Counted from the stretch's first letter, positions 9,280 to 18,479 are shown. The stretch is DNA of 55,248 bases from Symbiodinium natans (GCA_905221605.1 CAJNDS010002524.1:77501-132748); one strand, 5' to 3'. Notes: generated by a model not told the origin, from the letters alone. Program-made: numbers and translations.

Positions 9280-9997
9280 GATCCAGGTGCTCAGAGATTG
9301 TTCTTGTCATTGCTTTCAGTACTATCCACATGTCATTCTTATGTCACTATTTGCTACATCGGGGTTTGCGCAATGAGGGACCCGAATATCGACTCCCAAA
9401 TAGTAGGATTTTTTTAAGGACCCCAAGAAGGTGCCCCCCTAATATCGTAAACTGTGCCAGGCACCTGCTCGAAGGAATATACCTTAAATTATAATCGGAA
9501 CCCTAATATGATTTAGATTAAGGGCTTTTGGAGCCTCTGGGTCTTTGCCAGGTCTTGGCGACTTTGCTGGCGCCGCTGATGCTGTCCGTCGGGCGGACGA
9601 GACGGACCCACTGTCGGCATGCCAGCAGCCGGTTTAGGGTTCCTACAGGGTTTAGGGTTTAGGGTTTAGGGTTTAGGGAAACTGGCCCGAAACCCTTTAC
9701 CCTTTAGACCCGTTTAAGCCCTTAGACCCTGTAAGCCCTTTGAAAACGTTACTCAAACCCTTAAAACCCTTTAACCCCTTTAAAAGGTACTTAAAACACT
9801 TTAAAAATGCAATGTGCGAGGACAGCAAGCAGAGATGCAGCGAGCATCATGGAGGCTCTGTGTATGCCATGGTTATGTCTATATGGCGAAGCTTTTGGGA
9901 GGCTCATCGCACGCAGGAAGGCGGTGATATTTCTCAATATTTATCCACATGTTCATATTTGTTTCTGGGAATGGCCTCCACCAAGACTATGCACTAG
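9280..9997 (+). CDS. candidate exon chain with an E5 intron
   Basis: 9280-9363 reads DPGAQRLFLSLLSVLSTCHS and onward to a GTTTGC donor that is the left end of an E5 element (9364-9460). 9552-9631 reads LGDFAGAADAVRRADETDPL and ends CCG|GTTTAGGG. 9833-9997 starts in the matching phase after agcaagcag and reads RCSEHHGGSVYAMVMSIWRS, stop at 9997. The link between the first and second pieces is unresolved (a half E2 element sits at 9473-9548). Upstream 9090-9270 has open frames on both strands. Confidence 0.35.
9364..9460 (+). mobile_element. E5 introner-like element (copy a)
   Basis: Starts GTTTGCGCAATGAGGGACCC, contains AGTAGGATTTTTTTAAGGACC, and ends CGTAAACTGTGCCAG. The same start and end logic occurs at 17006-17112, 24185-24308, 47162-47273 and 52516-52633. 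GT and AG are at its two ends. Confidence 0.65.
9473..9548. mobile_element. half E2 element
   Basis: GGAATATACCTTAAATTATA ... GCTTTTGGAGCCTCTGGG matches the right two thirds of the near-perfect E2 copy at 15702-15810. Confidence 0.65.
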
Positions 9998-9999
9998 TT

Positions 10000-10151
10000 G
10001 AGACGGTCACGAGGAAAACCTGAAGCCACACTCCCTCACTGGGGTTTGGCTCCCAGATTAAGACCTCTTGTTTTTGTTTGGTGGTTATTCCGATACAGTA
10101 AAAGGGGCTCCCATTGTGAACGGGTTCGTTTTCCTAAGTTCGAACCTCCAG
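10000..10151. other. no gene resolved
   Basis: Open frames on both strands overlap here; none has clear splice boundaries. It would be the 5' flank or first intron of the next gene model. Confidence 0.4.
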
Positions 10152-11229
10152 GCGTGCTGGGCAAAAGCATGCAGCACTTCAAGCAAATGTCGCAAGATTG
10201 GCGGAGACGCAGCCCGCGCGCCTCGGTGCGATTTATAAGGGTTTGAAACAATGCCCTGTGTATTTAGTAAAAGAGGAAATATACCCAAAATAATTGGGTG
10301 TAGAGAGTTTCTTGGGGTGTATATAGGTCAGTTGTTTTTCCTGAGGTTATTCTATAGATCGACTTTACTGATGCTTGACGCGAGTCTTAGGGTTTAGGGT
10401 TTAGGGTTTAGGGGTTTAGGGTTTAGGGTTAAGGGTTTAGGGGTTTAGGGGTTTAGGGGTTTAGGGGTTTAGGGTTTAGGGTTTAGGGTTGCTTTTTCTG
10501 CTTGTGCTCGCCGATGCCCACGGTGTAAGGCTATCGCGAGCTCCAAGCAGCGTGGGGAAGCGTGGATTCGGTGGATGGATGGAGGCCTTAACTGGGTTTT
10601 GGAGTACTATACTTTAATACATTGGTTTAGGGGTTTAGGGGTGTAGGGGTTTAGGGGCTTAGGGGCTTAGGGGCTTAGGGGCTTAGGGGCTTAGGGGTTT
10701 AGGGGCTTAGGGGTTTAGGGGTTTAGGGGCTTAGGGGTTTAGGGGTTTAGGGGCTTAGGGGTTTAGAGGCTTAGGGGCTTAGGGGTTTAGGGGTTTCTGG
10801 GTTCCTTTTATAGCTACTGCTTGCTTCCCAGGGTCTACTCCAAAGTAGGGTTGAAGTTCCTGCTGATGGACATGCAGTGGGCTTTGGGTTTTAGGGCTTG
10901 GGGTCATTCCGGGTTTAGGGTTTAGGATTTAGGGTTTAGTGTTTAGGGTTTAGGGCTTAGGGTTTGGGGTTTGGGGTTTAGTACGGCCAGGCAGTTTCTG
11001 CAGCTTCAAATCGTGAAAGACCACGTCGAGGCCAGCTCGCACATGGCTCTTTGCAGGAATGTATGGGTTCTTTCCCAACATATTTTACGCGAACCCGAGT
11101 AAGTCGGGACCCCTTATCTGTGTATATATTTGATCGGTGTCTGTGTGGTTGTGTGTTCAAGTGGCGGCGGTGTCTTTCAGGATGTCAAACAGCAAGTTGG
11201 AACCCCAGAGCCCAGATTTAGGCCCCTAA
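10152..11229 (+). CDS. phase-consistent five-exon gene model
   Basis: Exons 10152-10225, 10530-10624, 10832-10876, 10991-11098 and 11181-11229. The last intron (11099-11180) is textbook: GTAAGT donor, gtgtctttcag acceptor, 82 bp. Sample reads: VLGKSMQHFKQMSQDWRRRS, AIASSKQRGEAWIRWMDGGL, VYSKVGLKFLLMDM, QFLQLQIVKDHVEASSHMAL, MSNSKLEPQSPDLGP-stop. The second intron starts TG|GTTTAGGGG and is mostly a TTAGGGGY array. The TAA stop again comes from a CCCTAAA unit. An alternative frame in exon 4 is also open (AVSAASNRERPRRGQLAHGS). No domain recognised. Confidence 0.45.
10387..10492. repeat. TTTAGGG / TTTAGGGG array
   Basis: Heptamers at both ends with a central run of the octamer TTTAGGGG. Confidence 0.9.
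10625..10796. repeat. TTTAGGGG / CTTAGGGG octamer array
   Basis: Roughly 21 octamers in which the first base alternates T or C (TTAGGGGT versus TTAGGGGC). The C variant forms a block near 10650-10690 and then is intermixed. It lies within a proposed intron that begins GTTTAGGGG. Confidence 0.9.
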
Positions 11230-11235
11230 ACCCCC

Positions 11236-11797
11236 AAACCCTAAACCTTAAACCCCTAACCCCTAACCCCTAACCCCTAAACCCTAAACCCTAAACCCTA
11301 AACCCTAAACCATAAGGGTGTTGGAGCATCCTTGGGCCGCCTCTATGGGGCCCTTGGGTACTGTGGCCTTGTGATTGGCGTAACTCCTCCCTAAACCCTA
11401 AACCCTAAACCCCAAACCCTAAACCCCAAACCCTAAACCCTAAACCCTAAACCCTAAACCCTAAACCCTAAACCCTAAACCCTAAACCCTAAACCCTAAA
11501 CCCTGAACCCTAAGCTTCCGGCCCTAAACCCTAAACCCTAAACGCCGCCCCCCCCCTCCCCCCCAATATAGCTTCCCTCACAGTCGGGATTCTGGGGGCT
11601 CAGCCTAAACCTGAAGCCTCCAGATTCCCTGAACCCTAAACCCTAAACCCTAAACCCTAAACCCTAAACCCTAAACCCTAAACCCGATGCCGTGATCTAC
11701 ATTGTATCATGTAATCTCCAAGGAGGGCGAAGTGTCCTGTGTGTTTAGGCAGCTCCAAATTTGAGGGTTTAGGGTTTAGGGTTTAGGGTTTAGGGTT
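11236..11797. repeat. CCCTAAA arrays enclosing short unique pieces
   Basis: Arrays at 11236-11312, 11391-11513 and 11636-11685 (CCCTAAA) and 11764-11797 (TTTAGGG). Between them are three short open pieces: 11313-11390 (GVGASLGRLYGALGYCGLVI, stop from CCCTAAA), 11571-11636 and 11686-11750 (DAVIYIVSCNLQGGRSVLC). They could be exons, but no chain was found. Confidence 0.8.
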
Positions 11798-11833
11798 GAT
11801 GGGCAACTGCTGGGGATGTAAGATTCCGTGCAG

Positions 11834-11959
11834 AAAGTAGACACCCTGACACCCTACCCCGGCTCCCAATCTGCCTTGGATGTGGCCTTCGTTTTTTTTG
11901 AAGCCGGGGAAAGTTATCAGAAGCTCTCTGTCTCCGTGCCTGCTGTAGAAGCTCCCAAG
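11834..11959 (+). CDS. candidate exon just upstream of the 555-codon gene
   Basis: After acceptor attccgtgcag, 42 codons read KVDTLTPYPGSQSALDVAFV then FFEAGESYQKLSVSVPAVEAP, ending AAG|GTTCCT. A splice from here to ..CCGAAG|GCC at 12045 would keep the frame of the downstream gene and make its Met internal. An upstream ATG at 11797 (MGNCWG, then donor GTAAGA) could be a first exon, but its phase does not fit. Confidence 0.35.
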
Positions 11960-12047
11960 GTTCCTGACACAAATCAAGCCTGTAGGATGGCTACCTCGAA
12001 ATGATCTGCGTAGTCAGTTTAAAAGCCCCGACATCATTCCGAAGGCC

Positions 12048-13715
12048 ATGGCTGCCCATCCTGAGGCCGCGGTCACGAACGATTTGCAGGCAGCCGTCGA
12101 AGTCCAGCAGGGCACCGGCTGGCAGGTGCTTTACCCTGGCCGGAGCCTGCCGCTCACCGGCCAGGAGGCCGCGCTGCGACTGCGGGAGGCCCCGCACATT
12201 CTTGGCCGCTCCCCGGTAAGCTCCCTGCGGTGCCTGCGATGCTCCGAGGACTTCGGCTCCTTCAGCACTGAGGCTGTTCAGCGTGATCGGCAAGAGCTGG
12301 AGGCGGCAGCCCAGGAGAAGCGCCGGCAGGAGGAGGTGCAAGATTGCCAGGAGGCCGAAACGTGGAAAGCCGCAGCAGCCCTTAGGAACCGAAAGCTGCG
12401 TTGCATTCCATGTGTTGCCGCAATCCCAGTGCTCCTTTCTGTAATACTGTGGGTTTGTGCGGTTTACACCATGGCACTACGAGAAGATATCACAGCTGCA
12501 GACGCTGCTTTTCTAAGCACTGGCGCCATGTTCGCTGGCGCCATGCTCATGTGCCTGGTTCAGCGGGACTTTCATGGCGGTGGAGAAAATTCCAGCGCCA
12601 GCGAGTTTCGTTACGGCAGCCACGCGAGCATTGTGCCCTTGGTCAAGATAATGTCCGCGTTCTCTGGGTACACGGCAATGGGCCTTCAGACGGGCGCCTT
12701 TTTGATAGCGGATTTGGGATGGATATGGACGGCGTTTATTACATGGCCCCCCAGCTGCTACCTATTCTGGCGCGCAGAGAGTGCGGGTTTTGAGGAACTG
12801 ACGACTCAGGAGGCAGAGATTCTCAATGACGAGCGCCACCAGGCGCGCAAGGAGGTTCTCCAACGCACTATCGTCTTTGAAGGCTCAGTGCTGGAAGGGC
12901 TAGGACGCCCATGCGTGTGCTCCTGGCCTGGAACATACGAGGGTGCATGGGCTTCGCTGGTCTCCGCGAGCCGCGAAGGGGACGTGAGCGCCGCAGTTGT
13001 GTTCTTGCCGGACGGCACTGAGAACTTCGGGAAGCACGACCAGATACCCGAGCATGAGGGCCTAAATGGCACGTGCTGGTGTGTGCCGCTGTACGGCGAA
13101 GAGAAGCCGTGGGGATGCCGATGGTGGAGCCACTGGATTGCAAACATCGAAGAGGCCGTGAGTTACGGAGCAGAGCTTGAAGTCTACTACTTTGTGGATC
13201 ATGTCGGCATGGGCAAGGTTGAGAGCTTTGCCGCTGCAGGCCAGGAGCATCTTCGAAGGGAAGAGCTGAACAGTCGACGGGCTGAGTTCAAAGAGACGGA
13301 TGACTTCAAGGCTGCGCTGAAGGCTGGTCTTGGGGGTCTCTCCAAGCGGCAACGTGGGGACAGCTCATCAGCATACAGCCGCGAAGTGGATCGGCTGTTT
13401 CTTGCATGGCTGCCGGAAGAAGAGCGCAAGTTTCTTCTAGCTGCCGAGGGCTTAGGAAACTCTCAAAAAGCCGAAGTGGCCTGGCTCGAGCACAAGGGCT
13501 ATCGCTATGTAGAGAAAGACGTTTCACTATGGTCGTCCGGATGCATGGAGGAGGTTCACTTGGAGGCAGTAGCCCCAACACAAGCTCACATGGGGCCATC
13601 GCCGAAGTTCCATGGCCCGGGCCGACAGCCCAGGGAGTCACATGAAATTGACCTTCCGGGGGCTGTAGCACCTGATGAGGGGGTGGGAGCTTCCTTCACC
13701 AACGCAGCTGAATAA
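12048..13715 (+). CDS. uncharacterised multi-pass membrane protein
   Basis: One uninterrupted 555-codon frame, ATG in a good context (GCCATGGCT) and TAA stop. The N-terminal region (1-75) has a Cys pair (RCLRC, 61-65). A charged, probably coiled-coil stretch follows at 78-106 (RQELEAAAQEKRRQEE). Hydrophobic segments lie at about 119-143, 151-172, 195-222 and 224-241, so it should sit in a membrane with about four spans. The C-terminal half is soluble, with a Cys/Trp-rich stretch (CSWPGTYEGAW, 291-301; GTCWCVPLYGEEKPWGCRWW, 341-360), a charged region (400-465) and a tail of low complexity. I recognise no catalytic motif or named family. It stands out as the only long intronless gene among heavily split pieces, which would fit a retrocopy or a recently acquired gene. 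The upstream frame is open for about 30 codons without a Met. Confidence 0.88.
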   Translation: MAAHPEAAVTNDLQAAVEVQQGTGWQVLYPGRSLPLTGQEAALRLREAPHILGRSPVSSLRCLRCSEDFGSFSTEAVQRDRQELEAAAQEKRRQEEVQDCQEAETWKAAAALRNRKLRCIPCVAAIPVLLSVILWVCAVYTMALREDITAADAAFLSTGAMFAGAMLMCLVQRDFHGGGENSSASEFRYGSHASIVPLVKIMSAFSGYTAMGLQTGAFLIADLGWIWTAFITWPPSCYLFWRAESAGFEELTTQEAEILNDERHQARKEVLQRTIVFEGSVLEGLGRPCVCSWPGTYEGAWASLVSASREGDVSAAVVFLPDGTENFGKHDQIPEHEGLNGTCWCVPLYGEEKPWGCRWWSHWIANIEEAVSYGAELEVYYFVDHVGMGKVESFAAAGQEHLRREELNSRRAEFKETDDFKAALKAGLGGLSKRQRGDSSSAYSREVDRLFLAWLPEEERKFLLAAEGLGNSQKAEVAWLEHKGYRYVEKDVSLWSSGCMEEVHLEAVAPTQAHMGPSPKFHGPGRQPRESHEIDLPGAVAPDEGVGASFTNAAE

Positions 13716-14156
13716 TTTAGTTCACACGTTTGTGTTCCCAAACACACAGTGGCATACAAAGCTGGGCTTCTTGTCTGCCCTCAATGGGCCAAGTTGCCGA
13801 CTCGAACATGACCCGTCCCTGCATGTGCGCATGCGTGTGGGGAAAAGTGCTTGAGTACAGAAGCCTGTCGTTGCCTCTTTGCCTAAATGGGGTGTGCAAC
13901 GGTCTGTACTGGGGACGTTGTAGGCTGTCGCTGGTGAAAGAAAGCATGCTGTTGGTGTGGTTGTGGTTGTTAGTATGAGCCAGAACCGAAAGTAGCATGC
14001 ATCTGACACTGGGTTTATGCAGGGGTTTTGGAAGGTCTTGTGTCTACGCGGTGTATCGGTGAGTGTGCTTAGGAACATGGGGTGCCAGGGAGGGATACTG
14101 GTCAGGAAAACCATGAGGGCTTCGTCCGTAAGCTTCGGCGCAACCTTGGGTTTTGA
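13716..14156. other. 3' flank of the membrane-protein gene
   Basis: No repeat array and no strong gene. Overlapping short open frames occur on both strands, as expected by chance in GC-rich DNA. Probably 3' UTR and spacer. Confidence 0.5.
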
Positions 14157-14891
14157 TCTAAACCCTAAACCCTAAACCCTAAACCCTAAACCCTAAACAC
14201 GCTGTTGCGGATTGGAGTCCACCTGCAAGTAAGATGCTGCATGAGTACATGTGTGCATGTGTGATTCGAGGCTTGGTTTTGATTGAGAGCGAGGCGGCGA
14301 TAATCACAAATTGTTGGATGCCCATGTGTCACCTTCAAGCACCTCCCAACAGGGGTTTGTACTTGGAGCGACTTTGAAACAATCCCGTAAACCCCAAACC
14401 CCAAAAACAAAACCCCAAACCCCAAACCCTAAACCCTAAACCCTAAACCCTAAACCCTTGCAGAAGCCGTACCGAGCCCTGGAAAAGCAGGCGTACGAGC
14501 CCCGCCCTGAAACCCAAAAACCCCTAAAATCCCCCGATGTGACCCCTGAGAGCAGGCTGCTGAGCGATCTACTGGGGCTCCTGGGCTGGTCTTCCTGGGC
14601 CGGCCGCCAGCTTCCCAGAAGTCGGGGCTTTGGGGCTTTGGGGTTGAGGGTTTCGGGTTTCCTGTTTTTGGGTTTTGGGTTTTATGCTTTGTGTGCTTGT
14701 AGTTGTTGTTGCACTCATTTAAGCATGTGTATGTACATGTGAATGGAGTCAAATGTTGTAAAAAGGGGATCGAAAACAGGAAGCCACCTGCAATTCTGTG
14801 GAGGTGGGGGGGGGTGGGGTGACACCAACCCTAAACCCTAAACCCTAAACCCTAAACCCTAAACCCTAAACCCTAAACCCTAAACCCTAAA
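14157..14891. repeat. CCCTAAA arrays with exon-like pieces between
   Basis: CCCTAAA arrays at 14157-14198, 14390-14457 and 14825-14891. Between them are: NTLLRIGVHLQ ending at a strong donor CAA|GTAAGA (14228); a piece after cttgcag at 14461 (KPYRALEKQAYEPRPE); and 14539-14618, open in two frames (VTPESRLLSDLLGLLGW or QAAERSTGAPGLVFLGRPPA). No phase-consistent chain was found. Confidence 0.7.
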
Positions 14892-14937
14892 GGTGCCAAG
14901 GTTCAGCCACTCAGGCTTATAGGGATCAGGTTGCCAG

Positions 14938-15121
14938 GTTGGGCGACTGCACGTCGTCCTGGGATCGGCGTTCGCCTGTCTCATTCCTTCGTCGCAGTTT
15001 CTGCGGGTTTCTCTGCATAAGGGTGCTTGGGTGCGTGGTTCGCCTTTGGGGGAAGGATCTTGTCGCGCTTGTATGCCCGGAGGTGCCGCTGGTAGCTCGC
15101 CGTTCTCGCTATTCGTCATGA
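14938..15121 (+). CDS. candidate terminal exon, strand uncertain
   Basis: After acceptor caggttgccag the + frame reads LGDCTSSWDRRSPVSFLRRS and continues 61 codons to TGA. The opposite strand is open over the same bases from an ATG at 15119 (MTNSENGELPAAPPGIQARQ). I prefer + because of the acceptor and because most pieces here are +. Confidence 0.3.
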
Positions 15122-15178
15122 ACCATTGCGAACGTGGTTATGATTGTGGCTTCCTAAACCCTCAACCCTAAACCGCAG

Positions 15179-15465
15179 GATTTAGGGAACATGCCGTGGG
15201 CTCTCTAGAGAGGACGTGGAGAGCTCGGGTTGCAGTTCCATCAGCTCGTTAGCTTAGGGTGTAGGTTGGGTTGTTACCCCTTGTACGAACAGTCCCCTAT
15301 AGGGAATGTAGTACCCGTATTAGAGTCCCTAGCAAGGACTGTTAGTATAAGGGGGAACATCCCAAGGTGTAGGGGTAAAGTACAATCTTGTCGCTTTTAG
15401 GTTTCATGAGCTCAGGTTTTGATCCAGAGAACAAGAGCGTGTCAAATCCGTTTGTTGATTCATAG
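15179..15465 (+). CDS. two-exon model interrupted by an E1 element
   Basis: Exon 1 (15179-15247) follows cctaaaccgcag and reads FREHAVGSLERTWRARVAVP. Exon 2 (15401-15465) follows tcgcttttag in the matching phase and reads FMSSGFDPENKSVSNPFVDS-stop. The 153-bp intron is mostly a complete E1 element with a perfect 8-bp duplication. Family unknown. Confidence 0.4.
15266..15365. mobile_element. E1 element (copy g) with perfect 8-bp duplication
   Basis: TTGGGTTGTTACCCC to GGGGGAACATCCCAA, exactly 100 bp. It is flanked by GGTGTAGG at 15258-15265 and 15366-15373, a clean target-site duplication, and lies in a proposed intron. Confidence 0.9.
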
Positions 15466-15701
15466 TTTTGGCACCCAGGTCGGTCCATCTAGCCGGCGTG
15501 CTGCGGATTTTGCGCGTCTTGCGGGAGGCCAGGTCATGATTTGTTTTAGGCCCCGGGAAAAAAGTCTCCCTACAACCGAAGTAAAGTACAGCTAACACAA
15601 GGCCCGACTAGTAGTACCGCCAACCCAGGTCATGCTACAGATTGCAGAAGAGCCATTTCAACACCCCTGCGGTTCCTCTCAGCTCTCAGACCCATCCTTG
15701 A

Positions 15702-15810
15702 CCCAGAGACTCCAAAACCCCTTAATTAAGGAATATACCTTAAATTATAATAGGAACCCTAATATGATTTAAGGTACATTCCTTAATTAAGGGGTTTTGG
15801 AGTCTCTGGG
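15702..15810. mobile_element. E2 element (copy a), near-perfect palindrome
   Basis: CCCAGAGACTCCAAAACCCC and its exact complement at the right end; the arms continue CTTAATTAAGGAATATACCTTAAAT. It sits between two open stretches (15610-15701, reading IAEEPFQHPCGSSQLSDPSL or ATDCRRAISTPLRFLSALRP; and 15811-16060), so it may have landed in a gene. Confidence 0.85.
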
Positions 15811-16201
15811 GAGCTGCTACAAACCATAAGCCCCACCTTATCATACCATCCGGATCCATCCGGCGAGCGCGCCCAAATTTTGACGAGCTACCATTGGAGG
15901 TCTCGGTCGGCCGTTGTTCACTGTTTGCTTTGTGGAGGTCCATACTCTGAGCTGGCCCGCAGAGTTCTGGCTCGAGGCGCCAGTGGGGTGCGGTGTAGAG
16001 GGTCACCCCAGCAACAGCAAATGGGGGCTGTTCCACATGAGCTGTTTTTCTTGAAGAGTTGTGACTATCCGGGGGGGGGGGGGGGGGGGGGGGGCTGCAG
16101 CTTGAGCTATGTTTGCAGAAGCTTTTTCTTCGGTATGGCTGTTCCCTATCCCTATAACCCCTCAAAGCGCTTAAAACCCCACAATGAACTGCTGTAAGCC
16201 C
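15811..16201 (+). other. open region after E2, frame unresolved
   Basis: At least two + frames are open (ATIGGLGRPLFTVCFVEVHT and CGGPYSELARRVLARGASGV); both end before or in a 25-base G run at 16070-16094. Codon character is gene-like but I cannot choose a frame. Confidence 0.3.
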
Positions 16202-16282
16202 TAAGGGAACCCTAAACCCTAAACCCTGAACCCTAAACCCTAAACCCTAAACCCTAAACCCAAGAGGCTTCAGACGTTTCAG

Positions 16283-16353
16283 TCCTGGAGCCCTGGGCCT
16301 CCGAGCGCCTGAAGGCGCTCGGGGCGACGCTGAGGGTGGTTCCCGCCCCGCAG
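16283..16353 (+). CDS. candidate exon ending at a GC donor
   Basis: After acceptor agacgtttcag the frame reads LEPWASERLKALGATLRVVP and ends CCGCAG|GCAGGG. CCCTAAA array before (16202-16262), TTTAGGG array after (16359-16560, with TTTAGGGATATA variants). Confidence 0.4.
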
Positions 16354-16585
16354 GCAGGGTTTCGGGTTTAGGGTTTAGGGTTGAGGGTTTAGGGTTTAGG
16401 GTTTAGGGATATAAGGGTTTAGGGTTTAGAGGTTCTGGGGGTTTAGGGATATAACGGTTTAGGGTTCAGGGGTTAGGGTTTTAGGGTTAAGGGCCTAGTT
16501 AGTTGCGGGTTTAGGTGTTTCAGGGTTTTGGGGTTGAGGGTTTAGGGTTGAGGGGTTTTTAAGCATTCAGGGTTAGGATATGCAG

Positions 16586-17321
16586 GTTCATGGACTGTGA
16601 AGGTGTCACCAGATTTGGAGTACGTTGACTTATGCAAATGGCTACCCATGAGCCCTGAAGCAGGGGTTTAGGGCTAGGGTTTGGGGTTTGGGTTCGGCTG
16701 TTGAGTTGGGTTCGTGTGGGGGGAGGATGGATGAGTTGAGAGGCCTTGATTGACTTGTTCATGGGTTCATGGGGACTTCATAGCTCTTGTGGGTGAAAGT
16801 CGGGTGGGAAGCCCTTCTGGGCCAAGGGGCAAGTGAAGAGGGGGTTTTCGTAATTAGGAGTCGTGGAGTCCCTAAACCCTAAACCCTAAACCCTAAACCC
16901 CAAACGTATTGCTACGCTGCCTGCTTGCATCCTTGCCTGTCCGGTCGCAGGGAGAGCTCGCAAGAGACCATCCTTTCTGGAGGTTCGCTGCAAAGCGAAT
17001 ATGGGGTTTACGAAAATAAGGGATCCCTAAGATAGACCTCCCCCAAGTAGTAGGATCCCCCTATCATAAGGACCCCAATCAGTTGGGTACCCGTAATTTC
17101 GGAAACCCTCAGATCTAACTGAAAGAGTGGCTTTGGCACAATCTTTTGCGTGTCCACGCTTGGAGGGCCATGCACCCTATGGCACCGGTACTCCCCTTCT
17201 CCCCCGCGATTGTGGAGGTGGCAAGCGCATTTTGCTTTTCACCACCGGCAGAATCCCGAAGCTGTGTCCAGGCCGGGACAGCTGTGTGTTAGTTGCAACT
17301 GTGCAGACAGCAAGCCAATAG
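16586..17321 (+). CDS. three-exon model with an E5 element as intron
   Basis: Exon 16586-16665 after atatgcag reads SWTVKVSPDLEYVDLCKWLP and ends GGG|GTTTAGGG. Exon 16951-17005 after ccggtcgcag reads GELARDHPFWRFAAKRIW. Exon 17113-17321 after aaaccctcag reads LTERVALAQSFACPRLEGHA, stop at 17321. All phases match, and the second intron is exactly an E5 element. A rival frame in the last piece (HRQNPEAVSRPGQLCVSC) runs to a strong GTAAGT donor at 17357, so the 3' end is uncertain. Confidence 0.4.
17006..17112 (+). mobile_element. E5 introner-like element (copy b)
   Basis: 107 bp from GTTTACGAAAATAAGGGATC to TTTCGGAAACCCTCAG. The first ten bases (GTTTACGAAA) are inverted at the end as TTTCGGAAAC. 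GT and AG are at its ends, and it separates two pieces that read in frame. Confidence 0.75.
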
Positions 17322-17466
17322 ATGAACTGCAAGCCTCTTTGGTTTCCTTACTTTGTAAGTGTAATGATAGCTATTCCCCAGACCCGCTACAGCCGAAGGC
17401 CTTACAAACACACCCTAAACCGCGAGACCCAAAAACCTCAAGACCTCATGCGTGAAGCGCTTGCAG

Positions 17467-18071
17467 GCTGAAGGCCTACGCGCTGAAGCCTGTCGTCCTT
17501 GCTCTGAGTGATTGCGCCCACGCCTTGGCCCAGCTGTTAAAAGTTCAGTTTTCGGTTTTCTGGGGCCTTGGCGGGGGGGGGGTTCTGGATGCCAGCTGTT
17601 CAGTCCTCACCCTGCCTGGCCTTGGAAAAGTCGAAATCGGATGAACACCAGGACCCTTGCTTGGTCTTGGATGCCGACAACGCTCCGCTGCGCTCACCGC
17701 AGGAGCCTCCTGGGTTGTACTACTCGGTAGGCCCCTGGGATACTTCATGTTTGTTCTTGTTGGGTGTTTAAGAGGATCATATCTAGGAATCTTTTAAACA
17801 GGGGCTTTATAAGGGCCATCCTAGGCTAAGTGCCACACACCCCATCAGACCACGCTGCATGCGAGAGCGCACAGGCACGTATTGCAACACATTGGTCGGG
17901 CTCCATGGCGCTGAGACATCAGATTGAAAGGTCTCCCGAACATTCGTCTGCTTGCAGGAGCTGCTTAAGTCCTTGGATGAGATTCCCGCCCCTTGGTCTT
18001 GTTGTTGCCTACTACCAGTCGATGCAGCAGCAGCTGCTTCACGACTTCCACCAGCGATCGTGACGTGCTAA
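17467..18071 (+). CDS. candidate exons, frame partly unresolved
   Basis: 17467 onward after agcgcttgcag reads LKAYALKPVVLALSDCAHAL. Past a run of ten G the sensible frame changes and reads ALEKSKSDEHQDPCLVLDAD up to TCG|GTAGGC at 17726. 17958-18071 after cgtctgcttgcag reads ELLKSLDEIPAPWSCCCLLP-.., while a second frame over the same bases reads LGLVVAYYQSMQQQLLHDFH. The G run may hide a length error or an intron edge. Confidence 0.35.
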
Positions 18072-18233
18072 ATTTCACAACGTCAAACGGCTTGTGACCC
18101 GCTCGTATACCATACTACCAGCCGCACTCTGCATCGCGAAACAGTGAGCATCTGTTTCACAGTTTCTACACGGAATGGTTCATGTAACGCCTCGGGGGCT
18201 CTCAGTCCAAACTGAATACAAACAAACACATAA

Positions 18234-18352
18234 GTACATATGGGTGGTTGTCAAAATTATTGTCCCTTGGATCCCTCTCATAATTCGGCACCTAATGTTT
18301 AGGGTACACAAAAAAGGGACCAGAATTTTGACAGCCACCCATATGCATGTAC
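18234..18352. mobile_element. E6 inverted-repeat element (copy a)
   Basis: GTACATATGGGTGGTTGTCA at the left and the matching inverted TGACAGCCACCCATATGCAT at the right; AAAATTNTTGTCCCT follows on the inside of each arm. A second, shorter copy lies at 54593-54690. Confidence 0.8.
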
Positions 18353-18479
18353 GCATGCATACGTACATGTTTAACCTTTTGCGTGCTGATATAGTACAGA
18401 CATATATACCGTCCACCTCCCCCGCCTGCCGTCATTACTGTCATGGAGGGACATAGGTGGGGTGCCCAAAATTCTAACA

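Noticed and set aside
9095-9331. 78-codon minus-strand ATG frame
   Set aside because: All of several frames on both strands are open here; the plus piece 9280-9363 fits splice sites and an E5 intron better. Could still be real.
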